A stretch of DNA of 64,000 bases from Fragilariopsis cylindrus CCMP1102. Taxonomy: Eukaryota > Bacillariophyta > Bacillariophyceae > Bacillariales > Bacillariaceae. Both the position numbers and the translations under genes were made by a program. Below, one piece after another: positions 10,050-19,322 of this stretch. Below the pieces are notes generated by a model, which did not search any database, was not told the origin of the DNA, and worked only from the letters and a program-made list of their open reading frames with translations. Every line of letters starts with the position of its first letter. The stretch's first letter is position 1. The stretch spans positions 124,001-188,000 of the forward strand of contig FMBT01000368.1 in NCBI GenBank assembly GCA_900095095.1. Reading direction: 5' to 3'.

Positions 10050-11498
10050 ATGGTTGTTATAATAACACCGACATCGTCGACGGCGACCACAACGACGTCG
10101 TCAACGACTGAAATGCCGATGGATAGTTGCACGACGGTTGATTTTGATTGCAATGATGCATTGGAACAAGCGAGAATGGATGCCATCGAGGCAGGTACAG
10201 CTTTAGAAGATTTAGTTGAGGGTATGAAGGCAGTTAAAAGAATCCTAGAACGTCCTTATCTCGATAATGAACGCAATGTCAGCAACAACAACGACAATAG
10301 TAGTAGTAGTAGTAGTAGTAGTGTAGTTTCTACAGATGTCAAACTCATATCCGCACTTTCAGAAAAATTAATAGGAGTTCTTGGTTCTGAATTGACTGGT
10401 TTAATGAATGCAGCAGAAATGACAAAAGGATATAAACATCTTCATTGTAAAGAAGATTCCACCATCCTTAAGGATCTACGTCGTGCCAAAAAAGTTGCAG
10501 TGAAGGCAAATCATCGAGCTGATAAAGCAGAAAAGAATAGTCGTCGTTTGTACGATGAAAAACGATGTCTTATTCAAGAAGTACAAAGGCTGAGAAATGA
10601 TCGTACCATCCTTGTAAAGGAAGTTAAATCACTCCGTCGTGTGGTCAAATATAAGAAAAAGTTTTATGTACGTGATTGTTTGACAGCTCACGAATCGCTT
10701 CTTAAAACATCATCATCTACTGGATCTACTACTAATAGTAAAATGATTGCCTCGATGGTTTCTAACAAAGAAAACTTAAACAACTATGTCCATCTTCCTC
10801 GGATTGGAGAACAAAGCGATGAGCAAAATAATAGTAATAGTAATAATGCACTTCGAGTTGTGAGGTATTCGAAAAGAAATGAATTGTCCAGTCCCAAATC
10901 TACTATTACGGCTAAGGAGACTCCTCCAACTAACACACAGCAGGGACCTAACTTTCCTGCTGGTATCAGCCTTGCTAGTGGATTTGATCGATTCAAGAAA
11001 ACCTTGTCGCAATCTGGTCAGATGTGTCATGATCTAATGGAAGATGCTATCCATACAAAGAAAAATACCCATACAAAGAAATACGACTGCAAATCAGTAG
11101 ATGGCGGAGCGACAACAAAGTCGTGCTCCCCCCTTAAGGACGAAGAATCTCTTGTTACCGATTCGTCATTCGAGACTGATCCGACGGCGAGTATGAATAG
11201 TGAGACCAGCTTTTTTACTACTACACCCAGTCATAATAAGAGTATACCGGTGGAGTCCAGCTATGATAAAATGCCAAATAATCTGATTTTTCAAACTTCA
11301 ATCGAAGGATCGAGTTCTCCTTACGATCTTACTTCTCCTTTGAAAATTACTCCAGAATCATCTCCATTGAAACCTATATGTAACCCAAATGTACTCAGAA
11401 CACTAGCAATATCAAATGGAGACGGACAAGTAGTAGTTGGATCTTCTGCACTACTAAAACCACGATCTCTTTCTACATTATTTAATGAAGTATCGTAA
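10050..11498 (+). CDS. Hypothetical coiled-coil protein
   Basis: A 482-aa single-exon ORF with ATG at 10050. The N-terminus is Thr/Ser-rich. A strongly charged helical region at about residues 147-210 (AKKVAVKANHRADKAEKN..., EVQRLRNDRTILVKEV) predicts a coiled coil. The C-terminal half is Ser/Pro/Thr-rich and disordered, with repeated SSP motifs (SPLKITPESSPLKP) that resemble proline-directed kinase sites. No family recognised. A cytoskeletal or centrosomal scaffold would fit the composition, but that is speculation. Confidence 0.6.
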   Translation: MVVIITPTSSTATTTTSSTTEMPMDSCTTVDFDCNDALEQARMDAIEAGTALEDLVEGMKAVKRILERPYLDNERNVSNNNDNSSSSSSSSVVSTDVKLISALSEKLIGVLGSELTGLMNAAEMTKGYKHLHCKEDSTILKDLRRAKKVAVKANHRADKAEKNSRRLYDEKRCLIQEVQRLRNDRTILVKEVKSLRRVVKYKKKFYVRDCLTAHESLLKTSSSTGSTTNSKMIASMVSNKENLNNYVHLPRIGEQSDEQNNSNSNNALRVVRYSKRNELSSPKSTITAKETPPTNTQQGPNFPAGISLASGFDRFKKTLSQSGQMCHDLMEDAIHTKKNTHTKKYDCKSVDGGATTKSCSPLKDEESLVTDSSFETDPTASMNSETSFFTTTPSHNKSIPVESSYDKMPNNLIFQTSIEGSSSPYDLTSPLKITPESSPLKPICNPNVLRTLAISNGDGQVVVGSSALLKPRSLSTLFNEVS

Positions 11499-11706
11499 GA
11501 ATATCTATCAACAAGACAACAAATTCACTTATCCAAAATGGAGCCTGACGGTGTCATTTCCACAAATGTCGTGTTTTCACACTGAAACATAGATGTATCT
11601 CTTTTTATAAATACTGCTAGCTATTTTTATTTAAGAATATTACTATGCTATACTATATACGTATATTATTATAATTTCATACTATTAAACTTACACGCCT
11701 GGTTAA

Positions 11707-13866
11707 TTAGTTTGCTTCCTCCATCTCAACATCATTGTCATTGTCAACTTTACTTGATGTGCTTGTAGTTTTTGATCCCCCCATGACGTGCCGCAATGCA
11801 TCTACCGCCTCCCATGACGCCTCGACGTTGTGACTTGCCTCTTCAACTCTCCCAATTATATCACATGTACGAGCATCAATTTGTGCAGCAGCCCGAGCCT
11901 CGCTATGAGGATGTGCAGCTTTAGCTAGCGCTAGAAATACAAGAATATTATCTACCTCATATCCTTGACCTGAAATAGCTCGATCGATTCTTGTTTTTAT
12001 CATATCTTCATTTCCCTTACTAGCCACCAACAGGTACCGAGCCTTGGTACGACAAGTAGTGTATTCAAATTCTCGTTTTTTCACGCGACGGAGTAGTTCT
12101 CGTGCACGATAATTGAAAAAGGAGGGAAGTGATACATCCATGTCAAAGAACAAACCGTTGGATTGTGGTCAAGATCTTCAGGAATGAATACGCGGCCTTT
12201 CGTTTCGCAAGAGCAGCTGAATCACCGGTCAACTCGTCCGCTTTTCCGGTTGATCTTCATATCCTGTCGGAACATGAGGAGATGTCGTGTGTTCGTTCAT
12301 TACATATGTCAAGATAACAGGCATGACAGGCTCTTCATGTTTCGGATTACTGCTATTAGATTTTTGGGGGGATAAAAACGATGCAAAATGTTCTTCGGTT
12401 GATGGTGCACCGACACGTCGAATGAGTTTTTCCCGATAAGCAATTGTTTCAAACTGCCAAAGTTCATGCTTTCGACGTCGAAAATTTCTGTCAAAAGCTT
12501 ATCGCACACGATCAAAGACCTATCTGATGGATCGTGTAATTTATTGTCTTGAATATATTGAATATCGACATGGAAATTTCGTTGTACGTTAAAACAACGG
12601 CACGCGAATATCGTTCTCTAAAGGAATAGGATCATCATCCTTCATCAAAGAAGGAAGTCCTTGATGTGGATTACTGTCAGTCGCTGTAATTGGTTTAGTC
12701 TCAGGATTATCGTCTTTCGTTTGCGATTCGTCTCCGCTTTCGCTTTTTTCACCCCCGACACAACTCGTTGCAATGGCATGTTTAGGAAAGAACTGCTTTG
12801 CCAAAATTGGATGGGCGACTTGATATAAGGGTTCATCGTTAACATCGTGTGGATTTTGATATTGAGTCCTACTCTCACCAACACCAGGACGTGAGGGAAA
12901 GAGCTCTATCTTAGCAACAATACTATGAAACTTCATATTAGGTGGCGGTGGTCGTTCGGAAAAATGATTGTTATACTTAACGTTGAATGCATGAGAGTCA
13001 GGAGTATCATTTTTATTCCAAATTAATTTCGTAGGATCGGAGGCCTTTAAGTGTTTTGGATTGACGGGAACAGGTTCGTCTTGTACCTGCTGTCCACTCT
13101 TACGCTTGTTGGAACGTGATTTCTTCGCGGATGATTGAGATGATGGATTCATCGGGGGTGCGACTCTAGGTTGGTAAACAGTCCGAAAGGTTACAATGAG
13201 TTTGTCAAAACAATGAGTAAAGATAGGAGGTTCGATGGGATCTTCCTCCTTTTCGCCGATCCGGTAGTTTCGATCTGGTGTTGCTGTCGCCGTGGTGTCT
13301 GTGCCGGCAGATTTGGTATTATCGGACGCCATCGATGGATTGGAATACTTTTTCCCCTTCTCTTCTTCTTCTTCTTTCCCCCCCGATGCTCCTCGTATAG
13401 ACATTACACCCTCTGTTTCAACTTTCATGGCATTTGTATAATCGAGGTTTCCTACTAACAACTTGCCCTCAATAGAAATTGTCCAAATTCCCTTGAATTT
13501 GTCGAAGAAATGTGAAACGAACATACGTAAATGTGTCCGACGATGGGACGGTATCTGTTCGAGAAGATTGTGAATCCTACGGCGTGATCGCGACACATGT
13601 TCATTAATACGCATTTCTAATTGATCAATTTTTTCCATCCTTTTAAAAAAATTAGACCAAATTTCTGGGACCCTACTGGTTGACGCAATAATATCCAGTT
13701 GTTCTTGCGTCGGTTGTGATTGTGATTCTATCGACACCACTGACTCTGATCCTTTTCCTTCCGACATCTTCTCTGTTGATTCTGATGGGATATTCATGAC
13801 GGTATCAGCAGAAGTCTTTTTTGCTTTATCGACGTCGCCGTCGTTACTTGTACTATTGTCGTTCAT
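11707..13866 (-). CDS. SMARCD: SMARCD/BAF60-type SWI/SNF subunit with SWIB domain, interrupted by five frameshifts
   Basis: Chromatin-remodelling subunit of SWI/SNF complexes. Frame 1 (13866-12589, ATG) carries the N-terminal homology block HLRMFVSHFF...WTISIEGKLL. The SWIB domain follows in another frame: DIQYIQDNKLHDP and IVCDKLLTEIFD match the family's LWQYIK..KLQDP..FVICDKYLQQIFE. Downstream blocks (PVMPVILTYVM, ADELTGDSAALAKRK, RVFIPEDLDHNPT, FFDMDVSLPSF) each lie in a different frame from the preceding one, and the final frame runs to the stop at 11707. Frame changes fall near 12594, 12462, 12242, 12195 and 12151. The last four are each repaired by one extra base; the first by removing one T. 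No introns fit. Either assembly errors or a decaying gene. Confidence 0.75.
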
Positions 13867-14383
13867 TTCAAATTATTAATTTCTTCTTCCCGCAAAGAAT
13901 CGATTACTTTCGAACTTGAGGGTAGGAAGTCGAATGCTATTAGTTACAGGATTGCTTTTGTTGGCAGCTTTGTCAATCCAGGATCTGTAGAGAGTAGAGA
14001 GGAAAGGTAGTTAGTGAGTGCTTGTTTATTCAACTTTTGTGGCATTGTGAATTGTGATTGTTACAGTACAGTACACAAAGAGAGCTAAGAGCGCAAGGGC
14101 TGTCGGTCGACTATCTCGACTCACTTTATTCGTGATTCACAGGACAGAAATTAGACTCAGTCGTGGAAACGTAGCTAATGTGTGATTCTCACTCAATCAC
14201 CACATAAATAGAACGTGGCGGCAATTTGAAAGAATGTAGAATGTAGAATACCGACCCAAATCAAATCATTAAAATGTACACCTACCAAGTATGATGAAGG
14301 TACCATATCATCATCAATTATCAGCGACCTTCTCGTCCACAATCCACCAATACGATACTATTCGCATCTACAGCAGCTTCATC
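13867..14383. other. Divergent promoter region, nothing specific
   Basis: Spacer between the SMARCD start and the plastid protein on the other strand. It contains an in-frame ATG at 14291 that would give a 31-residue longer protein. No repeat or recognisable motif. Confidence 0.45.
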
Positions 14384-16852
14384 ATGATAAAGACTGTGAC
14401 GATATTACTTTTCCTGTGCTCTCTAGACCAGACGCCAAAAGCATTCGCATTCGGTCCATCCAATCCAACGGCGAGATGCCTTCCTCCTGTCTCATGTTCT
14501 TGTACATCGATGACATCGATAGATGATTCTAATAACAACATAGATAACGGTGACAATGATGACAGCGACGACGACAATAATGAATCCGTCGCACAGCCGA
14601 TGAGTCGGATGACAGACTACGCCACTCAGTTTCTCGATAGGACATCGTCTCAAGAAGACGACGACGACAGTACCTCCGACGATCAAATAGACGCTGCTGC
14701 TAGAATCGAGGAATTGACCTTGGAGAATATCTCCGATGCCACACACTTAATAGCTATTCCGATGGAGTCCAATTACGAACTTTTAATTGAACTGGAATCA
14801 GTGCAGAGAGCGATTTTGCACCATTGTCCGATTTTACTCGACGCTTGTATATATGCAACGACTACGAGGTTACCTCTTCTATACGTCCAAGCCCCTGGCG
14901 CTTCTCAGAACGAAGATCCACAAAGATCAACAAAGGTCACGATCGCTTTGGCAAAGACAGTTCAACGTTTGGTTAAGAAGCATATTTTCGGTGCTGGGAG
15001 TAGGGATACGAACGAAGAAAATAGCGACGAAGAAGAACTGTACAACACCGAAGGTTATCGTCCTCTTGCTATGACATTTCAGTCGTTGGAAATTGATGGT
15101 AACAATAATAATATTTTAAACACAGTTGGAACGTTCAGTGAAGGTGATGACGCGGGTGACAAAGATTACAATGAAAAACGTTTTGAAAATCTTATTCAGG
15201 ACCTCCAATCTGCAATTGCCAGTCAAGGATGGAAGATGGCCTTTCCGCCTGATCCAAACCGGCCTGATAACGAAGATAAGATTGATGTTAAGTCATTTCG
15301 TCCACGAGTTGCATTCATGGAACTCCCCGCCGGGTTTGATGATAATATATCCAAATTTAAAAGGGATGACACGGAAATAAAAGAGGAAGATATGAAATTT
15401 TTAAGAGCCGAAGAGGGAGGTAATGGAATTTCACCAATATTTTGGAGTAATTGGTGGGATGATGTCTTTGCACGTAATGTTCGACTTCAAGATATTGGGA
15501 TTTACCCTCGGAGTTCGGGGCCGGACGATACGGAGAATTCAGGCTTGAAAACAAATTCACAATTCTTTATTCCCTTCGAAAGTATTGCCTTACCGAATGG
15601 CAACACTAAGATGCTTAAGACAGAGAAAAAGTTTTCTAAATATCATGAAGATAGATTAAGGGAAGAGGAAGAAAAATTCCGGAAGGAAAATTTCGAGAAC
15701 GAAGAAGTATCTACATCAGAATCAGAACCAGAATCAAAATCACCGCAAGAATCACAGAGTCCATTGTCATCGACGTCATCAAAATCCAGCGAACCAGATA
15801 TTCTCATGTCAAAAACAAGAAAGAGACTAGAAAGTATCTACTTGAATTCTGAAGACGGCAATTCTGATACTGTGATGGAAAACGTCGACGAATCGTATAT
15901 TGATGAAATCAAAAATGCCTTTGAAGATGACGAAGATATTATCGATGTTTTCGACACGACAGACAAAGTCCGATCACAAGAAGATGATTACATAGAAGAT
16001 TGGATGCGGGATAGAATTATGAAGGCCCAAGGCAAGTCACCTACGGATGACGAAGAAAATATATCCGACACTATAGAGGACCGTGAAGAGGAAACTGATC
16101 CAATTTCTCCCGAAAAATACGACAGCTACGCAGAAGACTGGATGATGGAAAAAGTTAAGAAAACAGTAAGTTCTATGGGAAGTTTAAAAAATAGAAATGT
16201 TGTGTATGAGGAACCGGAATTTTCTATTGAGGACAATCCGGTGTTCAAAGCTTACAAGAAGGATACACTTACTGCCAATCAGCCAAAGGCAAGTCCGCTA
16301 ACAACAAAGAAACTCGGTCCATATCCTGGAAACGATCATTTCATAGGAATTTGGAAGGTAATGTCCAATCCGATGGGAGGTGGAGTTGGCAGTAACATCG
16401 AAGAAGGGAGTGAAAATCTCCTCCTTCGTGTTGATGGAACCACCGCTGCCGGTCCGACTCTTAACCCAGAGACAAATCAAAAAGCAGCAGGAGGAACATG
16501 GAAAATGATCGAACAAGAAAATGGCGATGTGTTACTAAGAATTCGTTTGGTGGTTCCTCCAGAAAAGAATCGCATCGTAGTAATGGAAGGACTTGTGGAG
16601 CGGGGATCAGAGTTGGCAATTAAAATGCCATCACGAAATTTTGGTATACCTCAACTCGAAGAGATGGAAAAAGAAGCTGGTAAAAATAAAAAAGATATTC
16701 TGACCTGTTCAGGTGAGGCTCGTATAGAGGACGCCATAACGAAAAAGAATATAGTAAGGACAGAAAACTTTTCCCTAATGAAAGTGCAGGGTGTACTAGA
16801 CCCAAGTGAGTACACCATTACCGTCCCGAAGACGATTCGTAGATTGGACTAA
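14384..16852 (+). CDS. Plastid-targeted protein of unknown function
   Basis: An upstream in-frame ATG exists at 14291, but I chose 14384 because the protein then starts with a clean signal peptide (MIKTVTILLFLCSLDQTPKA) followed by AFAFGPS. This is the ASAFAP-like motif that sends diatom proteins through the ER into the plastid. About 822 aa. The middle is highly acidic and low-complexity, with a twice-used EDWMRD/EDWMME motif (around 15997 and 16135). The C-terminal 190 residues look folded (NDHFIGIWKVMSNPMGGG ... LLLRIRLVVPPEKNRIVVMEG), possibly a beta-barrel/lipocalin-like domain. I do not recognise the family. Confidence 0.7.
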   Translation: MIKTVTILLFLCSLDQTPKAFAFGPSNPTARCLPPVSCSCTSMTSIDDSNNNIDNGDNDDSDDDNNESVAQPMSRMTDYATQFLDRTSSQEDDDDSTSDDQIDAAARIEELTLENISDATHLIAIPMESNYELLIELESVQRAILHHCPILLDACIYATTTRLPLLYVQAPGASQNEDPQRSTKVTIALAKTVQRLVKKHIFGAGSRDTNEENSDEEELYNTEGYRPLAMTFQSLEIDGNNNNILNTVGTFSEGDDAGDKDYNEKRFENLIQDLQSAIASQGWKMAFPPDPNRPDNEDKIDVKSFRPRVAFMELPAGFDDNISKFKRDDTEIKEEDMKFLRAEEGGNGISPIFWSNWWDDVFARNVRLQDIGIYPRSSGPDDTENSGLKTNSQFFIPFESIALPNGNTKMLKTEKKFSKYHEDRLREEEEKFRKENFENEEVSTSESEPESKSPQESQSPLSSTSSKSSEPDILMSKTRKRLESIYLNSEDGNSDTVMENVDESYIDEIKNAFEDDEDIIDVFDTTDKVRSQEDDYIEDWMRDRIMKAQGKSPTDDEENISDTIEDREEETDPISPEKYDSYAEDWMMEKVKKTVSSMGSLKNRNVVYEEPEFSIEDNPVFKAYKKDTLTANQPKASPLTTKKLGPYPGNDHFIGIWKVMSNPMGGGVGSNIEEGSENLLLRVDGTTAAGPTLNPETNQKAAGGTWKMIEQENGDVLLRIRLVVPPEKNRIVVMEGLVERGSELAIKMPSRNFGIPQLEEMEKEAGKNKKDILTCSGEARIEDAITKKNIVRTENFSLMKVQGVLDPSEYTITVPKTIRRLD

Positions 16853-17076
16853 CTTATTAAGAAAGCAAGTTGAACCATTTTTGCCACGATTATTAGTAGT
16901 ATAACTACAAGTACTTAATAGATTGACTGCGTGCAGTAGATTGGAATATTAATAGAACAGACCTTTGTCTACAGTAAAAAATTGAAAATAGTTCAACCTA
17001 TTGAATAGAAGTGCAAAATAGAGACCAGAGACCAAAAATAATTAATAGACTATGGAATGTTTAAAACAATTAGTTC

Positions 17077-18684
17077 CTACCTAGTTGGAAGTCGCAATAA
17101 AATCGGACCTAGACCCAATGCCAAAGCTGTGGCAGTACTATATCCAAGAATACCAATCAACAAAGCTGGTAGAACTAATTTTTTCCATTCTTTCGCTTGC
17201 GCCATTGCAGCTGCTGTTGTTGGACCACCAACGTTTGCATTGCTTGCCAAATACAATTCTCTTTTGGGAAGTTTAAAAATCCCACGTCCGATAGCCATCA
17301 ATGTAGCAAAGTGAATTCCAATTTGGAGGGCCGAGAATGCAAATAATGAGGGAGCCTTTTCAAGCACCATACGTATGGAGCCCGCTGCCCCGGAACAGGC
17401 GAAGAACATTTGTACAAAAATTACACCCAATGCTGTACCAGTTTCACTAAGGGATGAGAAAAACTTGGGAAATGCAGTGGCTGCAATAACAGTTAATGTA
17501 GAAATTAGAGGAAGAGACGATACTCCTGCAGGAAGCAGTACTTTCGTCAAAAAAGTACCAGCTGTGACTAAGCTTGATGCAACTGATAAAGAAATGGCAA
17601 GAGTAGGAAGGGTTATAGAAGATGGTTTGCCATCCTCAACTGCCACTTCTGATATTGTAAATTGCTGTGCCTCGTCATCGTCGTCATCTTTCGGGTTATC
17701 TTCGGTATTGGTTGCTCCGGGGATGGTTGTTTCAGTTACCACAGTTGCAGTTGCCGTTACAGTTGTACTTGTAGTTTCAGTTGTAGTATCATTATCATCC
17801 TCACCAGCCTTTGCAATGGAAAATAAGAATGCAAAGTACAGCGCTACTACCACATTGTCTGCAGCAATTGCTGCTGCCACAGCATCACCTCCAATATTAA
17901 GCGTTTCTGCAACAGCAACAAAGTTAATTGCTCCACCAATATGTCTTGCGGCTAAGGCACATGCCACTCTCCATCCAACATCACCTCCCAATGATTTCAA
18001 TGGTATAATTGGAAATGTAATAATTGTAGCAAACACTGTTGCAAATGCACCAACACCGAAGGCAGTAAGTAATGTTCCAGTATCTTTGATTACCCTCTTC
18101 AAATCTGAATCAAATAACAATAACGGGATAGCTAATGGTACAAAGAATCTATTCACGATGGTATATATAGGTGATTGGAATGGTATGATTCCTATATTTG
18201 CAAAGATTAATGCAATCGCCATAGTTGCAAGTGGAGCTGATAAGGCCTTCCCAATCATCGTCCGACGTTCTAACGAAGTACCGAATGTAGATAACCATAG
18301 TATTAGTGTCAAAACATAACCGACATTAGAGTGAAGGGTCGTTTTCAATCCTGCAAAAGTAGTAGCGGTAGCAATAGAAGCGGCGGTGCTATAAGATGAT
18401 TGTAAATGAGTGGAAGTAGTTGTCATGATATTATGACGATTGGAATAAGGAGAGAATGATGACGACGACGATGAAGCTGGTGACTTGTTATTGTTTTTGT
18501 TGTTGTTATACCAATGCCGAGAATGTATCATTTTCGATGATGGTCGTGATGACGTAGGTACGGATAGAGGTACCAAGGCTTGTACTACTACTACTGCTCC
18601 ACCGCGTTGTTGCTGCGAAAATAAAAACAGTACCAACCATACTGCCATTGAGAAACGAAATTGAAATGCTAATATTGACGTCAT
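17077..18684 (-). CDS. DUF819-family multi-pass membrane protein, likely plastid envelope
   Basis: About 535 aa. The open frame extends a little upstream through a GTG, but the first ATG is at 18684. N-terminal hydrophobic stretch (MAVWLVLFLFS) then VVQALVPLS, compatible with a plastid bipartite signal. The rest has about ten hydrophobic helices and the DUF819 hallmarks: LIFANIGIIPF, FFVPLAIPLLLFDSDL, CALAARHIGGAINFVA, and the C-terminal LYLASNANVGGPTTAAAMA. A Thr/Glu/Asp-rich cytosolic loop splits the two halves. Family members in plants are plastid proteins of unclear transport function. A long ORF on the opposite strand is only a codon-bias shadow. Confidence 0.8.
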   Translation of the reverse strand: MTSILAFQFRFSMAVWLVLFLFSQQQRGGAVVVVQALVPLSVPTSSRPSSKMIHSRHWYNNNKNNNKSPASSSSSSFSPYSNRHNIMTTTSTHLQSSYSTAASIATATTFAGLKTTLHSNVGYVLTLILWLSTFGTSLERRTMIGKALSAPLATMAIALIFANIGIIPFQSPIYTIVNRFFVPLAIPLLLFDSDLKRVIKDTGTLLTAFGVGAFATVFATIITFPIIPLKSLGGDVGWRVACALAARHIGGAINFVAVAETLNIGGDAVAAAIAADNVVVALYFAFLFSIAKAGEDDNDTTTETTSTTVTATATVVTETTIPGATNTEDNPKDDDDDEAQQFTISEVAVEDGKPSSITLPTLAISLSVASSLVTAGTFLTKVLLPAGVSSLPLISTLTVIAATAFPKFFSSLSETGTALGVIFVQMFFACSGAAGSIRMVLEKAPSLFAFSALQIGIHFATLMAIGRGIFKLPKRELYLASNANVGGPTTAAAMAQAKEWKKLVLPALLIGILGYSTATALALGLGPILLRLPTR

Positions 18685-19048
18685 AGTATTATAATCGTCG
18701 AAAAATAATATAGACACAGAACCGATTAGATAAGTAGCCCCTGATGATTTTCAACGCCTATTTGGTATTTCACTCCAGTTATTCTCTGTTTTGATCCTCA
18801 ATAAGCAGCTACAACAAAGGTATATTGTACGACGATATGAATACTGTTTTTATGTATTTATAAACTGTACTGTAGTCCAATATTATTAGTCCTGCTGCTG
18901 CTTCCTGCTTGTAATTTGTGATGTTTTTTCAAAGATCCTTTTTTATTTTTTAGGATTCTCGAGAAAATGCCAATCGATTGCATGATCACGAATGGTTATT
19001 CTGTGCGCTTGCTTGTCGCGCGAAATTCAGTCACGAGCAAGATTGAAA

Positions 19049-19059
19049 TTCGCGCCAAA
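19049..19059 (-). promoter_or_regulatory. E2F-like site TTTGGCGCGAA upstream of RAD54B
   Basis: Matches the E2F consensus TTTSSCGC on the minus strand, 264 bp before the RAD54B ATG. E2F controls S-phase and repair genes in plants and animals. Function here is inference from motif and position. Confidence 0.35.
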
Positions 19060-19210
19060 TAAATTTCATTCAAAAGAATAGAGTACAGTACTAGTACTTC
19101 GAGACGATCGATTCATTCATCGATTCATTGACGACGATGAAATAGTGTATTGAATTAGGAACGAATGAATCAACATCGGAACAATGATTATACGATTTGG
19201 TATATTTATT

Positions 19211-19214
<4 letters not shown>

Positions 19215-19241
<27 letters not shown>
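19215..19241. repeat. (AG)n microsatellite
   Basis: Uninterrupted AG dinucleotide run of 27 nt, 82 bp upstream of the RAD54B start codon. Confidence 0.9.
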
Positions 19242-19245
<4 letters not shown>

Positions 19246-19322
19246 TATAAGAACCATAACACTATATCTCTAGAAGTAATAAATACAAAATTATAGTAGA
19301 ACGAGGTAGTATTTTGACAATC

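Larger units (their letters stand above)
18685..19322. other. Divergent promoter region of DUF819 gene and RAD54B
   Basis: 638 bp containing a GC-rich imperfect hairpin (19018-19055, arms GCGCGAAATTCAGTC and GATTGAAATTCGCGC, 13 of 15 paired), an E2F-like site inside its right arm, and an AG microsatellite just before the RAD54B start. Confidence 0.5.

Noticed and set aside
17375-18319. 314-codon plus-strand open frame opposite the DUF819 gene
   Set aside because: It is a codon-bias shadow of the real minus-strand gene: low-complexity translation and no independent motifs.
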